Positions 51,744 through 60,748 of a stretch of 64,000 nucleotides of DNA are shown here, piece after piece. Where the stretch lies: positions 186,001-250,000 of the forward strand of contig NZ_CP071405.1 in assembly GCF_022647325.1 (NCBI RefSeq), written 5' to 3'. Position numbers and translations under genes: made by a program. The DNA comes from Pantoea deleyi. GTDB lineage: Bacteria; Pseudomonadota; Gammaproteobacteria; Enterobacterales; Enterobacteriaceae. The first letter of the stretch is position 1; every line of letters starts with the position of its first letter. A model generated the notes under the pieces. The model was given only the letters and a program-made list of their open reading frames with translations. It was not told the DNA's origin and did no database searches.

Positions 51744-53072
51744 ATGAGTTCTGCCAAAAAGATCGGGCTGATTGCCTGCACCAGTGTGGTTGCAGGAAAT
51801 ATGATGGGGAGCGGTATTGCCTTATTACCGGCTAACCTCGCAGGGATCGGCGGTATTGCAATCTGGGGGTGGGTCATCTCTATTATTGGTGCCATGTCGC
51901 TGGCGTATGTCTATGCGCGACTGGCGACGAAAAATCCACAGCAGGGTGGTCCTATTGCGTATGCCGGCGAAATCTCTCCGGCTTTCGGTTTCCAGACCGG
52001 TGTTCTTTATTATCATGCCAACTGGATTGGTAATCTGGCTATCGGCATCACGGCCGTCTCTTATCTCTCCACCTTCTTCCCGGTGCTGAATAATCCGGTT
52101 CCGGCGGGTCTCGCCTGTATCGCTATTGTCTGGATCTTCACCTTTGTGAATCTGCTTGGCGGCACCTGGGTCAGCCGTCTGACGACTATTGGTCTGGTGC
52201 TGGTCCTGATCCCGGTGGTGATGACCGCGGTAGTCGGCTGGCACTGGTTCGATATCAATACCTATCACGCCAACTGGAACACCTCCAAAACCACCGACTA
52301 TCACGCCGTTATCAAAAGTATCCTGCTCTGCCTGTGGGCGTTTGTCGGGGTTGAATCCGCTGCGGTCAGCGCCGGGATGGTCAAAAATCCAAAACGCACC
52401 GTACCGCTGGCGACCATGCTGGGCACCGCCCTGGCGGGTATCGTCTACATCCTGGCAACACAGGTCATTTCCGGTATGTATCCCGCTTCTGAAGTCGCCG
52501 CGTCGGGTGCACCGTTCGCGATCAGCGCCTCTACCATCCTGGGCAGCTGGGCAGCGCCGATGGTCTCTGCGTTTACCGCTTTCGCCTGCCTGACCTCACT
52601 CGGCTCGTGGATGATGCTGGTCGGTCAGGCCGGGCAGCGTGCCGCCAGTGACGGTAACTTCCCGAAAATTTACGGTGAAACCGATGCTGATGGGATTCCG
52701 AAAAAAGGCCTGCTGCTGGCCGCCGTGAAGATGACCGTCCTGATGATCCTCATCACCGTGATGAATTCCAGCGGCGGTAAAGCCTCTGACCTGTTCGGTG
52801 AGCTGACCGGTATCGCCGTACTGCTGACCATGCTGCCTTACTTCTACTCCTGCGTTGACCTGATTCGCTTCGAGGGCGTCAACATCCGTAACCTCGTGAG
52901 CCTGATTTGCTCCATCCTGGGCTGTGCGTTCTGCTTCATCGCCCTGATGGGGGCCAGCTCCTTCGAACTGTCCGGCACCTTTATCGTCAGCCTGATTATC
53001 CTGATGTTCTACGCACGCAAAATGAATCAGCGGGAACACCTCAACGATAAACGCCCTGTCAGCGCCCATTAA
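51744..53072 (+). CDS. cadB: Lysine:cadaverine antiporter CadB
   Basis: Twelve-helix APC-family antiporter that brings in lysine and expels cadaverine, raising external pH. It has 442 residues, against 444 in E. coli. It begins SSAKKIGLIACTSVVAGNM and has the substrate-binding GSGIALLP near residue 24 that is typical of basic amino acid antiporters. Further conserved segments are NPQQGGPIAYAGEIS near residue 64 and LWAFVGVESAAVSAGMVKNP near residue 196. It is the first gene of cadBA, activated by CadC. Confidence 0.96.
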   Translation: MSSAKKIGLIACTSVVAGNMMGSGIALLPANLAGIGGIAIWGWVISIIGAMSLAYVYARLATKNPQQGGPIAYAGEISPAFGFQTGVLYYHANWIGNLAIGITAVSYLSTFFPVLNNPVPAGLACIAIVWIFTFVNLLGGTWVSRLTTIGLVLVLIPVVMTAVVGWHWFDINTYHANWNTSKTTDYHAVIKSILLCLWAFVGVESAAVSAGMVKNPKRTVPLATMLGTALAGIVYILATQVISGMYPASEVAASGAPFAISASTILGSWAAPMVSAFTAFACLTSLGSWMMLVGQAGQRAASDGNFPKIYGETDADGIPKKGLLLAAVKMTVLMILITVMNSSGGKASDLFGELTGIAVLLTMLPYFYSCVDLIRFEGVNIRNLVSLICSILGCAFCFIALMGASSFELSGTFIVSLIILMFYARKMNQREHLNDKRPVSAH

Positions 53073-53091
53073 TTCCTGACCCTATTCCTGA

Positions 53092-53130
53092 AGCCCCTCT
53101 CTGACCTGTCACACCGTGACGGGAGGGGCT
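53092..53130 (+). other. Branched hairpin between cadB and cadA
   Basis: AGCCCCTC at 53092-53099 pairs with GAGGGGCT at 53123-53130, enclosing a small stem GTCAC (53108-53112) with GTGAC (53116-53120). It lies 20 bp after cadB and just before the cadA ribosome site. It may stabilise or process the mRNA and set the cadB:cadA ratio. Confidence 0.65.
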
Positions 53131-53152
53131 CTCTACGCCTGGAGAAATGACT

Positions 53153-55294
53153 ATGAACGTTATTGCTATCATGAATCACATGGGTGTCTATTTTAAAGAA
53201 GAGCCCATCCGTGAACTGCATCGCGCCCTTGAGCGCCTCGATTTCCGCATCGTCTATCCCAACGACCGTGAAGATCTGCTGAAACTGATCGAAAACAACT
53301 CCCGCCTGTGCGGCGTGATCTTCGACTGGGATAAATACAATCTTGAGCTGTGCGAAGAGATCAGCAAACTCAACGAATATATGCCGCTGTATGCGTTTGC
53401 AAACACCTACTCCACGCTGGATGTGAGCCTGAACGATCTGCGTATGCAGGTGCGGTTCTTCGAATATGCGCTGGGCGCGGCAGACGATATCGCCGCTAAA
53501 ATCAGACAGAACACCGATGAGTACATCGACACCATTCTGCCACCGCTGACTAAAGCGCTGTTCAGATATGTGCGTGAAGGCAAATACACCTTCTGTACGC
53601 CAGGTCACATGGGCGGCACCGCGTTCCAGAAAAGCCCGGTCGGCAGCATCTTCTATGATTTCTTCGGGTCCAATACCATGAAGTCCGACATCTCTATCTC
53701 GGTGTCGGAGCTGGGTTCCCTGCTGGATCACAGCGGCCCGCACAAAGAAGCGGAAGAGTATATCGCCCGCGTATTTAACGCCGAGCGCAGCTACATGGTG
53801 ACCAACGGCACCTCGACCGCCAACAAAATTGTCGGCATGTATTCCGCTCCTGCCGGCAGCACCGTGCTGATCGACCGTAACTGCCATAAATCGCTGACGC
53901 ATCTGATGATGATGAGCGACATTACGCCGATCTACTTCCGCCCGACCCGCAACGCTTACGGCATTCTCGGCGGTATTCCACAGAGTGAATTCCAGCACGC
54001 GACCATCGCTAAGCGCGTCAAACAGACCCCGAATGCAACCTGGCCGGTGCATGCGGTGATCACCAACTCCACCTACGATGGCCTGCTGTATAACACCGAC
54101 TACATCAAGAAAACGCTGGATGTGAAGTCTATTCACTTTGACTCGGCATGGGTGCCTTATACCAACTTCTCACCGATCTATGCCGGTAAATGTGGTATGA
54201 GCGGCGAACGGGTCGAGGGCAAGGTCATCTACGAAACGCAGTCCACGCATAAACTGCTGGCTGCGTTCTCACAGGCCTCGATGATCCATGTGAAAGGTGA
54301 CATTCATGAAGAGACGTTCAACGAAGCTTACATGATGCACACCACCACCTCGCCGCACTACGGCATCGTGGCCTCCACGGAAACCGCCGCGGCGATGATG
54401 AAGGGGAATGCCGGTAAACGTCTGATCAACAGCTCGATTGAGCGCGCCATCAAGTTCCGCAAAGAGATCAAACGTCTGAAAGCCGAGTCAGAAGGCTGGT
54501 TCTTTGATGTCTGGCAGCCGGAGCATATCGATACGCCTGAATGCTGGCCGCTGCGCTCAGACAGCGCATGGCACGGCTTCAAAAATATTGATAACGAGCA
54601 CATGTACCTCGACCCGATCAAGGTCACCATCCTCACGCCGGGAATGAAAAAAGATGGCGTGATGGATGAATTCGGTATTCCTGCCAGCATCGTCGCCAAA
54701 TATCTGGATGAGCGCGGCATCGTGGTGGAGAAAACCGGCCCCTACAACCTGCTGTTCCTGTTCAGCATCGGTATCGATAAAACCAAAGCGCTGAGCCTGC
54801 TGCGTGCGCTGACCGATTTCAAACGTGCGTTCGACCTGAACCTGCGTGTGAAAAACCTGCTGCCTTCGCTGTATCGCGAAGATCCTGAATTCTACGAAAA
54901 CATCCGTATTCAGGATCTGGCGAAGAACATTCATCACCTGGTGGAGAAACACAACCTGCCAGACCTGATGTTCCGCGCTTTCGAAGTGCTGCCTGCGATG
55001 GTGATGACGCCCTACACCGCCTTCCAGAAGGAGCTGCACGGCGAAACCGAAGAGGTCTATCTGGAGGAGTCGGTGGGTCGCGTGAATGCCAATATGATCC
55101 TGCCCTATCCGCCGGGTGTTCCGCTGGTGATGCCGGGCGAGATGATCACCGAGGAGAGCCGTCCGGTTCTGGAGTTCCTGCAGATGCTGTGTGAAATCGG
55201 CGCGCACTATCCGGGCTTCGAAACGGACATTCACGGTGCCTATCGTCAGGCTGACGGGCGCTACACCGTTAAGGTGCTGAAAAACGTGAAATAA
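53153..55294 (+). CDS. cadA: Inducible lysine decarboxylase CadA
   Basis: PLP enzyme that decarboxylates lysine to cadaverine, consuming a proton; it forms large decamers. It has 713 residues from ATG 53153 (MNVIAIMNHMGVYFKEEPI); GGAG lies 8 bases before it, while the ATG two codons earlier is too close to that site. It has an N-terminal wing domain (1-130), the PLP domain with FCTPGHMGGTAFQKSPVG near residue 150 and the cofactor lysine in YETQSTHKLLAAFS near residue 367, and a C-terminal domain ending PGFETDIHGAYRQADGRYTV. Over 85 percent of visible residues appear to match E. coli CadA by eye. Confidence 0.97.
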   Translation: MNVIAIMNHMGVYFKEEPIRELHRALERLDFRIVYPNDREDLLKLIENNSRLCGVIFDWDKYNLELCEEISKLNEYMPLYAFANTYSTLDVSLNDLRMQVRFFEYALGAADDIAAKIRQNTDEYIDTILPPLTKALFRYVREGKYTFCTPGHMGGTAFQKSPVGSIFYDFFGSNTMKSDISISVSELGSLLDHSGPHKEAEEYIARVFNAERSYMVTNGTSTANKIVGMYSAPAGSTVLIDRNCHKSLTHLMMMSDITPIYFRPTRNAYGILGGIPQSEFQHATIAKRVKQTPNATWPVHAVITNSTYDGLLYNTDYIKKTLDVKSIHFDSAWVPYTNFSPIYAGKCGMSGERVEGKVIYETQSTHKLLAAFSQASMIHVKGDIHEETFNEAYMMHTTTSPHYGIVASTETAAAMMKGNAGKRLINSSIERAIKFRKEIKRLKAESEGWFFDVWQPEHIDTPECWPLRSDSAWHGFKNIDNEHMYLDPIKVTILTPGMKKDGVMDEFGIPASIVAKYLDERGIVVEKTGPYNLLFLFSIGIDKTKALSLLRALTDFKRAFDLNLRVKNLLPSLYREDPEFYENIRIQDLAKNIHHLVEKHNLPDLMFRAFEVLPAMVMTPYTAFQKELHGETEEVYLEESVGRVNANMILPYPPGVPLVMPGEMITEESRPVLEFLQMLCEIGAHYPGFETDIHGAYRQADGRYTVKVLKNVK

Positions 55295-55301
55295 GCCCCG
55301 A

Positions 55302-55330
55302 GAGGAAGTGGTTTGCCACTTCCTCTTTTT
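55302..55330 (+). terminator. cadBA terminator
   Basis: GAGGAAGTGG at 55302-55311 and CCACTTCCTC at 55316-55325 form a 10-bp stem with a 4-base loop, followed by five T, just after cadA and 24 bp before the transporter gene. Confidence 0.92.
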
Positions 55331-55353
55331 CATTTTCGCTGCAAGGAGATGAC

Positions 55354-56814
55354 ATGAAAACACCCTCACAACCCCGCGCCATCTATTACATCGTGGCGAT
55401 TCAAATCTGGGAATATTTCAGCTTTTATGGCATGCGCGCGCTGCTCATCCTCTATCTCACACACCAGCTTGGCTTTGATGACAGTCACGCCATCCGTCTC
55501 TTCAGCGCTTATGCCTCTCTCGTTTATGTCACCCCTGTTCTCGGCGGCTGGCTGGCCGACCGCCTGCTCGGTAACCGCTTTGCGGTCATGGCCGGTGCGC
55601 TGTTAATGACGCTGGGCCATGTGGTGCTCGGCATGGCGTCTGACTCGACGCTGAGCCTCTATCTGGCCCTGGCGATCATTATCTGCGGCTACGGCCTGTT
55701 TAAATCCAATATCAGCGCGCTGCTCGGTGAGTTATACGGTGCGGATGATCCGCGCCGCGACGGCGGTTTTTCTCTGCTCTATGCTGCGGGCAATGTCGGG
55801 TCGATTGCCGCACCTGTTGCCTGCGGCCTGATGGCGCAGGCGTATGGCTGGCATGTCGGGTTCGCACTGGCCGGGATCGGCATGTTTATCGGCCTGCTGA
55901 TTTTTCTCCGCGGGCAGCGTCATTTCCGCCAGGCGCGCGGAGTAAATAAACCTGCGCTGATGAAAAAGCGGTTCGCTCTGCCCACCTGGAGCTGGTTGCT
56001 GGTGACGTTGTGCCTGGCGCCGCTGTTCTTCACGCTGGTGCTGAAAAACGACTGGTCCGGCTATCTGCTGGCCGTGGTGTGTGCGCTGGCGGCCCGGATG
56101 ATGGTGCGGATTATGATGAACGCACCGGAGCATCGCCGGATGCTGTGGCAGATTATTCTGCTGATGCTAACCGGAACCCTGTTCTGGGTGCTGGCACAGC
56201 AGGGCGGCAGCTCCATCAGCCTGTTCATCGACCACTTTGTTGATCGGCATCTCCTGCGTTTTGACGTGCCCACCGCGCTGTTTCAGTCCGTTAATGCGTT
56301 CGCGGTGATGGCCGCCGGGGTGGCGCTGACCTGGCTGGCGTTGCCGCAGGGCAGCCTCCGTTCAGTTCTGCAGGTCTGGATGAAATTTGTTTTTGGGCTC
56401 GCCCTGATGGGGAGCGGCTTTATGCTACTGGCGGTGAATGCGCGCCGGGGACAGATCCAGGGGCAGGCTTCGATGGGCCTGATGGTCGCCGGTCTGGCCC
56501 TGATGGGCTGTGCCGAACTGTTTATCGATCCGGTCGCGATGGCGCAGATTACGCGGATAGCGATACCGGGCATCACCGGTGTATTAATCGGGATCTACAT
56601 GCTGGCCACGGGCGCTGTGGCGAACTGGCTGGCAGGCGTCGTGGCACAACAAACGACGTCGGCACAAATCAGCGGACCGGAAGTCGCGGCTTACCACCAT
56701 TTTTTCACGCAGATGGGCGAGTGGACCCTGGGAATGATTGGCGTGATCCTCGCGGTGATGATGGTGAGCGCGCTGCTGAGCGGCTATGCGAACCGGCTGT
56801 CGGCACGCCGTTAG
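55354..56814 (+). CDS. dtpC: Proton-dependent di/tripeptide transporter DtpC (YjdL-like)
   Basis: POT/PTR-family peptide:proton symporter, 486 residues, against 485 in E. coli YjdL. In E. coli YjdL prefers lysine-containing dipeptides, which fits a position behind the lysine decarboxylase genes. Family motifs are the E-x-x-E-R equivalent IWEYFSFYGMRALL near residue 18, GGWLADRLLGNR near residue 63 and the FYINVGS-like YAAGNVGSIAAP near residue 145. The E..E changes are typical of the atypical YjdL group. GCAAGGAG precedes ATG 55354. A terminator separates it from cadA, so read-through would be partial. Confidence 0.92.
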   Translation: MKTPSQPRAIYYIVAIQIWEYFSFYGMRALLILYLTHQLGFDDSHAIRLFSAYASLVYVTPVLGGWLADRLLGNRFAVMAGALLMTLGHVVLGMASDSTLSLYLALAIIICGYGLFKSNISALLGELYGADDPRRDGGFSLLYAAGNVGSIAAPVACGLMAQAYGWHVGFALAGIGMFIGLLIFLRGQRHFRQARGVNKPALMKKRFALPTWSWLLVTLCLAPLFFTLVLKNDWSGYLLAVVCALAARMMVRIMMNAPEHRRMLWQIILLMLTGTLFWVLAQQGGSSISLFIDHFVDRHLLRFDVPTALFQSVNAFAVMAAGVALTWLALPQGSLRSVLQVWMKFVFGLALMGSGFMLLAVNARRGQIQGQASMGLMVAGLALMGCAELFIDPVAMAQITRIAIPGITGVLIGIYMLATGAVANWLAGVVAQQTTSAQISGPEVAAYHHFFTQMGEWTLGMIGVILAVMMVSALLSGYANRLSARR

Positions 56815-56903
56815 CGCGTTTTTTCCCGTCATCTCACCATTAACCCGACTCCAGCCTGATCCCGTCCTACACTGAATTATTCTCCCTAAATCAGGAGCAG
56901 CGG

Positions 56904-57815
56904 ATGATCCAGAAGCAGCGACGAAAACAGGCAGCGATTGTGGCAGGTGTGGGATTGGGTGTGGCGGCGACGCTGTGGGGCATGAAACGCTGGCAGGCGC
57001 TGAAGCAGACGCCGCCGGTGTCGCCGCGCAGTCATCACGCCGGACTGGCCGGTTACTTCCAGCAGGTGGGCGACTGGCGCATGTTTACCCGCGTTACGCC
57101 CAATCAGGATCTGGGCCTGCCGGTGGTGCTGATTCACGGTCTGGTGATGTCGGGCCGCGCCATGGAGCCGCTGGCACTGGCGCTGGGACGCGACTATCAC
57201 GTACTGGTGCCGGACCTGCCGGGTTTCGGGGCCAGCGCGCTGCCCGCTTCGGCCCCGGTGATGTCGGTGGATCAGCAGGCCGACGCGCTCTGGCTCTGGC
57301 TGCAGCACAACGGTTTTCAGCGCGCCATCTGGGTCGGGAATTCGTTTGGCTGCCAGATTCTGGCGGCGCTGGCGGTGAAACATCCGCAGGCGGTGGCGGG
57401 GCTGGTGCTGCAGGGGCCGACCGTCGATCGTCACGCCCGCAGCCTGCCGCGTCAGCTCTGGCGCAGCTGGCGTAATGGCCGGCTGGAAACGCACCGGCCG
57501 CCGGGGCCGCTGGCCCGAATCGATTACGCCAAAGCGGGGCTGTGGCGCGCCTTTGGCACGATGCGTGCCATGATGCGGGATCACATTGAGCATCGCCTCA
57601 CCTACATCAGCGCTCCTACGCTGCTGCTGCGCGGCTCGCGCGATGCGATCTGTCCGGCGCGCTGGCTGGATGAACTCGCCGCGCTGATGCCGCGCAGTGA
57701 GCGTCTGACGCTGCGCGACGGCACCCACACGCTGCACTATGTCTATCCGTGGAGTTTCTGCAACGCTATCCGCCCCTTCCTGGCGCGAATTCAGCAGGAG
57801 AATCAGCATGAGTAA
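56904..57815 (+). CDS. Alpha/beta-hydrolase with N-terminal membrane anchor
   Basis: 303 residues. The N-terminus (MIQKQRRKQAAIVAGVGLGVAATLW) is a basic stretch followed by a hydrophobic segment, so it is likely membrane-anchored. The hydrolase fold has the oxyanion-hole motif LIHGLVMSG near residue 75, nucleophile elbow GNSFG near residue 143, acid D in RGSRDAIC near residue 246 and the catalytic H in DGTHTLHY near residue 274. The triad is complete, so it should be active. The substrate is unknown. It overlaps the next gene by 8 bp and is probably one transcript with it. Confidence 0.85.
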   Translation: MIQKQRRKQAAIVAGVGLGVAATLWGMKRWQALKQTPPVSPRSHHAGLAGYFQQVGDWRMFTRVTPNQDLGLPVVLIHGLVMSGRAMEPLALALGRDYHVLVPDLPGFGASALPASAPVMSVDQQADALWLWLQHNGFQRAIWVGNSFGCQILAALAVKHPQAVAGLVLQGPTVDRHARSLPRQLWRSWRNGRLETHRPPGPLARIDYAKAGLWRAFGTMRAMMRDHIEHRLTYISAPTLLLRGSRDAICPARWLDELAALMPRSERLTLRDGTHTLHYVYPWSFCNAIRPFLARIQQENQHE

Positions 57816-59199
57816 ACCGCCCAAGGGCATCGCCCGTTTCGACTCTGCGGCCGCCATGCTGCTGGCGCTGGCCAACGCGCTTCACGATCGTCCTTTTACC
57901 AGTCCCAGCCAGTCACCGACGCTGGACCGCCTGCTGCCCTCGCTGAACCGGCTACCCACGGGGCTGCGTGAGTGGGGCTATGCGCTGGGCGGCCTGGCGG
58001 AGGGGATCAGCCTGCGTCAGGCGGGCGAACTGGATGTGGAGGGAATCGCCGAGTGGATGGTGAGTGAGTACCCGCAGCAGGCGTATCCGGCGGCCTTTAT
58101 TGGCTCGTCGAACGGGGCGCTGGTGCATCTGGCATCGGCGATGGGCGTCCCCTGGCTGCCGCAGACCTTTCTCTGTCCGGTCCGGGCGACCGGCAGCGAT
58201 CCCGATGATGCGATGGCGAGTTTTGAGCAGGGCAAAGAGATTGCCGCTGCACTGCTGGCGGCCTGGCCACGGCTGGCGGTTCACCATATGCACGACCCGA
58301 ATCAGGATCGCCTGATGCTGGACCAGATGCGCTATTTCCGGCTGAAACTGCGCGACCTGCCGCTGGCCTTCAACGAGTTTCTGATGGGCAGCCTGCCAGC
58401 CGGATCGACGCTGTTTATCAATCACTGCACCCGTCAGTGGCCGGTGACGCGTACCAGTGACCGCTCGTTCTTCCAGTTTGGGGCGCTGGGCGGCGCCACC
58501 GAAAAAGAGTATCTGCAGGGCGGGCCGAGAGTGGCGGAATACCTGGCGCGCTATGGCGTTGACCGGGAGCGCTGGACGCCGCCTGCCATCACCGACCATG
58601 TGCCGGAAGCGGAGTGGGGGCTGGATGGCTACCTCATCTCGCCGCTGAAAAAACTGGCAGCGGCGCAGAACTGGACGCTGATGGAGATCCGTTACGACGA
58701 TCCGGAGGCGATGAGTTATGTGGTGGCGGAGATTTACCGCGACTGGTATCTGGCGGCAGGAATTTTACCGACCCGGCTGACGGTGGACAGTTTCCTGCTG
58801 ATGGATCCGTGGTGTACCCAGCAGCAGCAGGCGATTCCGTTCTGGCTGGTGTTCTGCACCGAACCCTCCGCTGCGGCGCTGCAACGCTTTCTCGAAAAAC
58901 AGCCGCCGTTCCGCAACATTGACATGATGCTCTTTTCTCACGGCACGGAGAGCATCGGGCTGGCGGAGATCGATCGCTGGCGGGCGCTGCTCGCCCATGC
59001 CCGCGATGAGGGCGTCTTTATCGGGGTGGATGAGGAACGGTTCCCGCGTGATTTCGCGACCTTCTCCCGCTTCGACTCGGCCCTGCGTGAACGGGCTGCG
59101 CTGTTGCCACCGCCACCGCCACTCAGTACAGAGAAGGTCGTGGCGGGGATTAAGCGTTACGGTGCGAAATATGGCGTGACCCTGACGGCGCTGACGTAG
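57808..59199 (+). CDS. Conserved protein of unknown function, partner of the upstream hydrolase
   Basis: 463 residues from ATG 57808, inside the hydrolase end, with GCAGGAG upstream. I do not recognise a named family. It has no signal peptide or membrane helix. Visible features are AAFIGSSNGALVHLASAMGVPWLPQTFL near residue 94, which resembles a nucleophile-elbow GxSxG, HHMHDPNQDRLMLDQMRYF near residue 153, LDGYLISPLKKLA near residue 272 and the poly-proline segment LLPPPPPLS near residue 433. The strict overlap with the hydrolase suggests they act together, perhaps on a lipid or ester. Function is unassigned. Confidence 0.8.
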   Translation: MSKPPKGIARFDSAAAMLLALANALHDRPFTSPSQSPTLDRLLPSLNRLPTGLREWGYALGGLAEGISLRQAGELDVEGIAEWMVSEYPQQAYPAAFIGSSNGALVHLASAMGVPWLPQTFLCPVRATGSDPDDAMASFEQGKEIAAALLAAWPRLAVHHMHDPNQDRLMLDQMRYFRLKLRDLPLAFNEFLMGSLPAGSTLFINHCTRQWPVTRTSDRSFFQFGALGGATEKEYLQGGPRVAEYLARYGVDRERWTPPAITDHVPEAEWGLDGYLISPLKKLAAAQNWTLMEIRYDDPEAMSYVVAEIYRDWYLAAGILPTRLTVDSFLLMDPWCTQQQQAIPFWLVFCTEPSAAALQRFLEKQPPFRNIDMMLFSHGTESIGLAEIDRWRALLAHARDEGVFIGVDEERFPRDFATFSRFDSALRERAALLPPPPPLSTEKVVAGIKRYGAKYGVTLTALT

Positions 59200-59220
59200 C
59201 CGCCGCGCCGTCAGCGGCGA

Positions 59221-60573
59221 TTAGTCGCCGTCGGTGATCGGCTGGCGCACCAGCAGCAGATAGGCGAGTGCGCCGACCAGCGTCACGCAGGCACAAATCA
59301 TCAGCGCCAGGCTGAAGGATTTTGTGGTGTCGAGTACCCAGCCGGTGATCACCGGAGCGAACGAGGCGAAGATAAAGCTGGCGAAGTTCTGGATGCTGCC
59401 GACCGAAGCGGTCATGCGGGCGGTGACGTTGGCGTGGATCAGTCCCCAGCACGACGTGCCGGCAAAGTGGATGCAGAACAGCGCCATCCCGATCAGCGTC
59501 ACGGCGCTGGTGGTGTCGGTGGCGCGCGTCACCACGGCGGTAAATCCGGCGGAGAGCAGCATCCCGCTGACGATGCAGACTTTACGGGTTTTCACCGCGT
59601 TAAAGCCGCGACGCACCAGCGAGTCCACTACATAGCCATTCAGCAGCATGCCCGCTGCGCCAAACAGGAACGGAATCGCCGCCAGCAGACCGGTGCTCTT
59701 CAGATCGAGGTGATAGGTGGACTGCAGATACCCCGGCAGCCAGGCGATATAGAGCCACGCGGTGTAGTTGATGCCGCTGAAGCCAATCATCATGCCCCAC
59801 ATGGTGCGCTGCTTAAACAGGCCGCGCCACTCTCTGAAGCTGATCGGCTCTTTTCGTGACGCCACGCTGCCCGCCTGCAGATAGTGGATCTCTTCGGCGC
59901 TCAGGGTGTTGTTGTCGCGGTCGCGGTAGATCATGTACCAGCCGATGGCGAGAAACATGCCGAGGATACCGATGGTGACAAACATGCCCCGCCAGCCCAT
60001 GACCAGCATCATCGCTGCCAGAATCGGGGGGGCTACCGACAGCCCAATCATCGATGCCGCATTGAACATCCCCATCGGCATGCCGCGATCTTTGATGTTG
60101 AACCAGTCGTTAATCACTTTTACGCCGCACGGATTCATCGGCGCCTCACCAATACCGAGGCCGATGCGCACCAGCACGAACTGGGTGAAGTTATGCACCA
60201 GGCCGGAGGCCGCCTGAAACAGCGACCAGATAAACATGCCGATGCCGAGCATAATGCGCGGCCCTTTGCGATCGAGCAGCGCGCCGCACGGCAGCTGCGC
60301 CAGCCCGTAAGCCAGCGAAAAGGCGGAGAGCAGCACGCCGATTTCGGTGGCGCTCAGCCCCATCTCATCGCGAATCGTCATGTTCGCCACGGACAGCGAG
60401 CTGCGATCCAGATAGTTGATGATGGCCGCGAACAGCAGCAGCAGCATCGCCGTAATCTGCACCCTGCGGATACGCGGGGAACGCACCACGTCGCTGCGCA
60501 TCGGCACGAAATCCTGGTCTGGTGTCATGGCACCGGATGCGCGGTCGCGGCCGGTTACTGAGGTCTTTTCCAT
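59221..60573 (-). CDS. lgoT: L-galactonate transporter LgoT (YjjL)
   Basis: Major facilitator of the anion:cation symporter family that takes up L-galactonate. It has 450 residues from ATG 60573 (MEKTSVTG), preceded by GGGAGAG; the ORF extends further upstream without family sequence. It matches E. coli LgoT (453) through FAAIINYLDRSSLSVANMTIRDEMGLSATEIG near residue 47, CGALLDRKGPRIMLGIGMF, GIGEAPMNPCGVKVINDWF and FSGINYTAWLYIAWLPGYLQ. Twelve membrane helices are expected. It lies downstream of lgoR in the same orientation, with 170 bp between them. Confidence 0.93.
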   Translation of the reverse strand: MEKTSVTGRDRASGAMTPDQDFVPMRSDVVRSPRIRRVQITAMLLLLFAAIINYLDRSSLSVANMTIRDEMGLSATEIGVLLSAFSLAYGLAQLPCGALLDRKGPRIMLGIGMFIWSLFQAASGLVHNFTQFVLVRIGLGIGEAPMNPCGVKVINDWFNIKDRGMPMGMFNAASMIGLSVAPPILAAMMLVMGWRGMFVTIGILGMFLAIGWYMIYRDRDNNTLSAEEIHYLQAGSVASRKEPISFREWRGLFKQRTMWGMMIGFSGINYTAWLYIAWLPGYLQSTYHLDLKSTGLLAAIPFLFGAAGMLLNGYVVDSLVRRGFNAVKTRKVCIVSGMLLSAGFTAVVTRATDTTSAVTLIGMALFCIHFAGTSCWGLIHANVTARMTASVGSIQNFASFIFASFAPVITGWVLDTTKSFSLALMICACVTLVGALAYLLLVRQPITDGD

Positions 60574-60726
60574 TGCACTCTCCCGAAACTGGGTACTTAT
60601 CGTTATGGTGAGAAGGGGTCTGCGCGCAGCGGCAAAAGGCCGCCGTGACGTTGCAGTCGAGACTAAGAGCAAAGGGATAAAGATGTTGCAAAGATGTTTC
60701 TGAATCGTGCGGGAGCTAATGCTTTG

Positions 60727-60748
60727 CGGTTTTTAATCGGTTTTTAAT
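60727..60748. repeat. Tandem repeat upstream of lgoT, candidate LgoR half-sites
   Basis: CGGTTTTTAAT is present twice in direct succession at 60727-60737 and 60738-60748; the second copy overlaps the lgoR stop codon. The same core GGTTTTTAAT, in inverted form ATTAAAAACC, appears in the lgoR-lgoD spacer. Confidence 0.6.
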
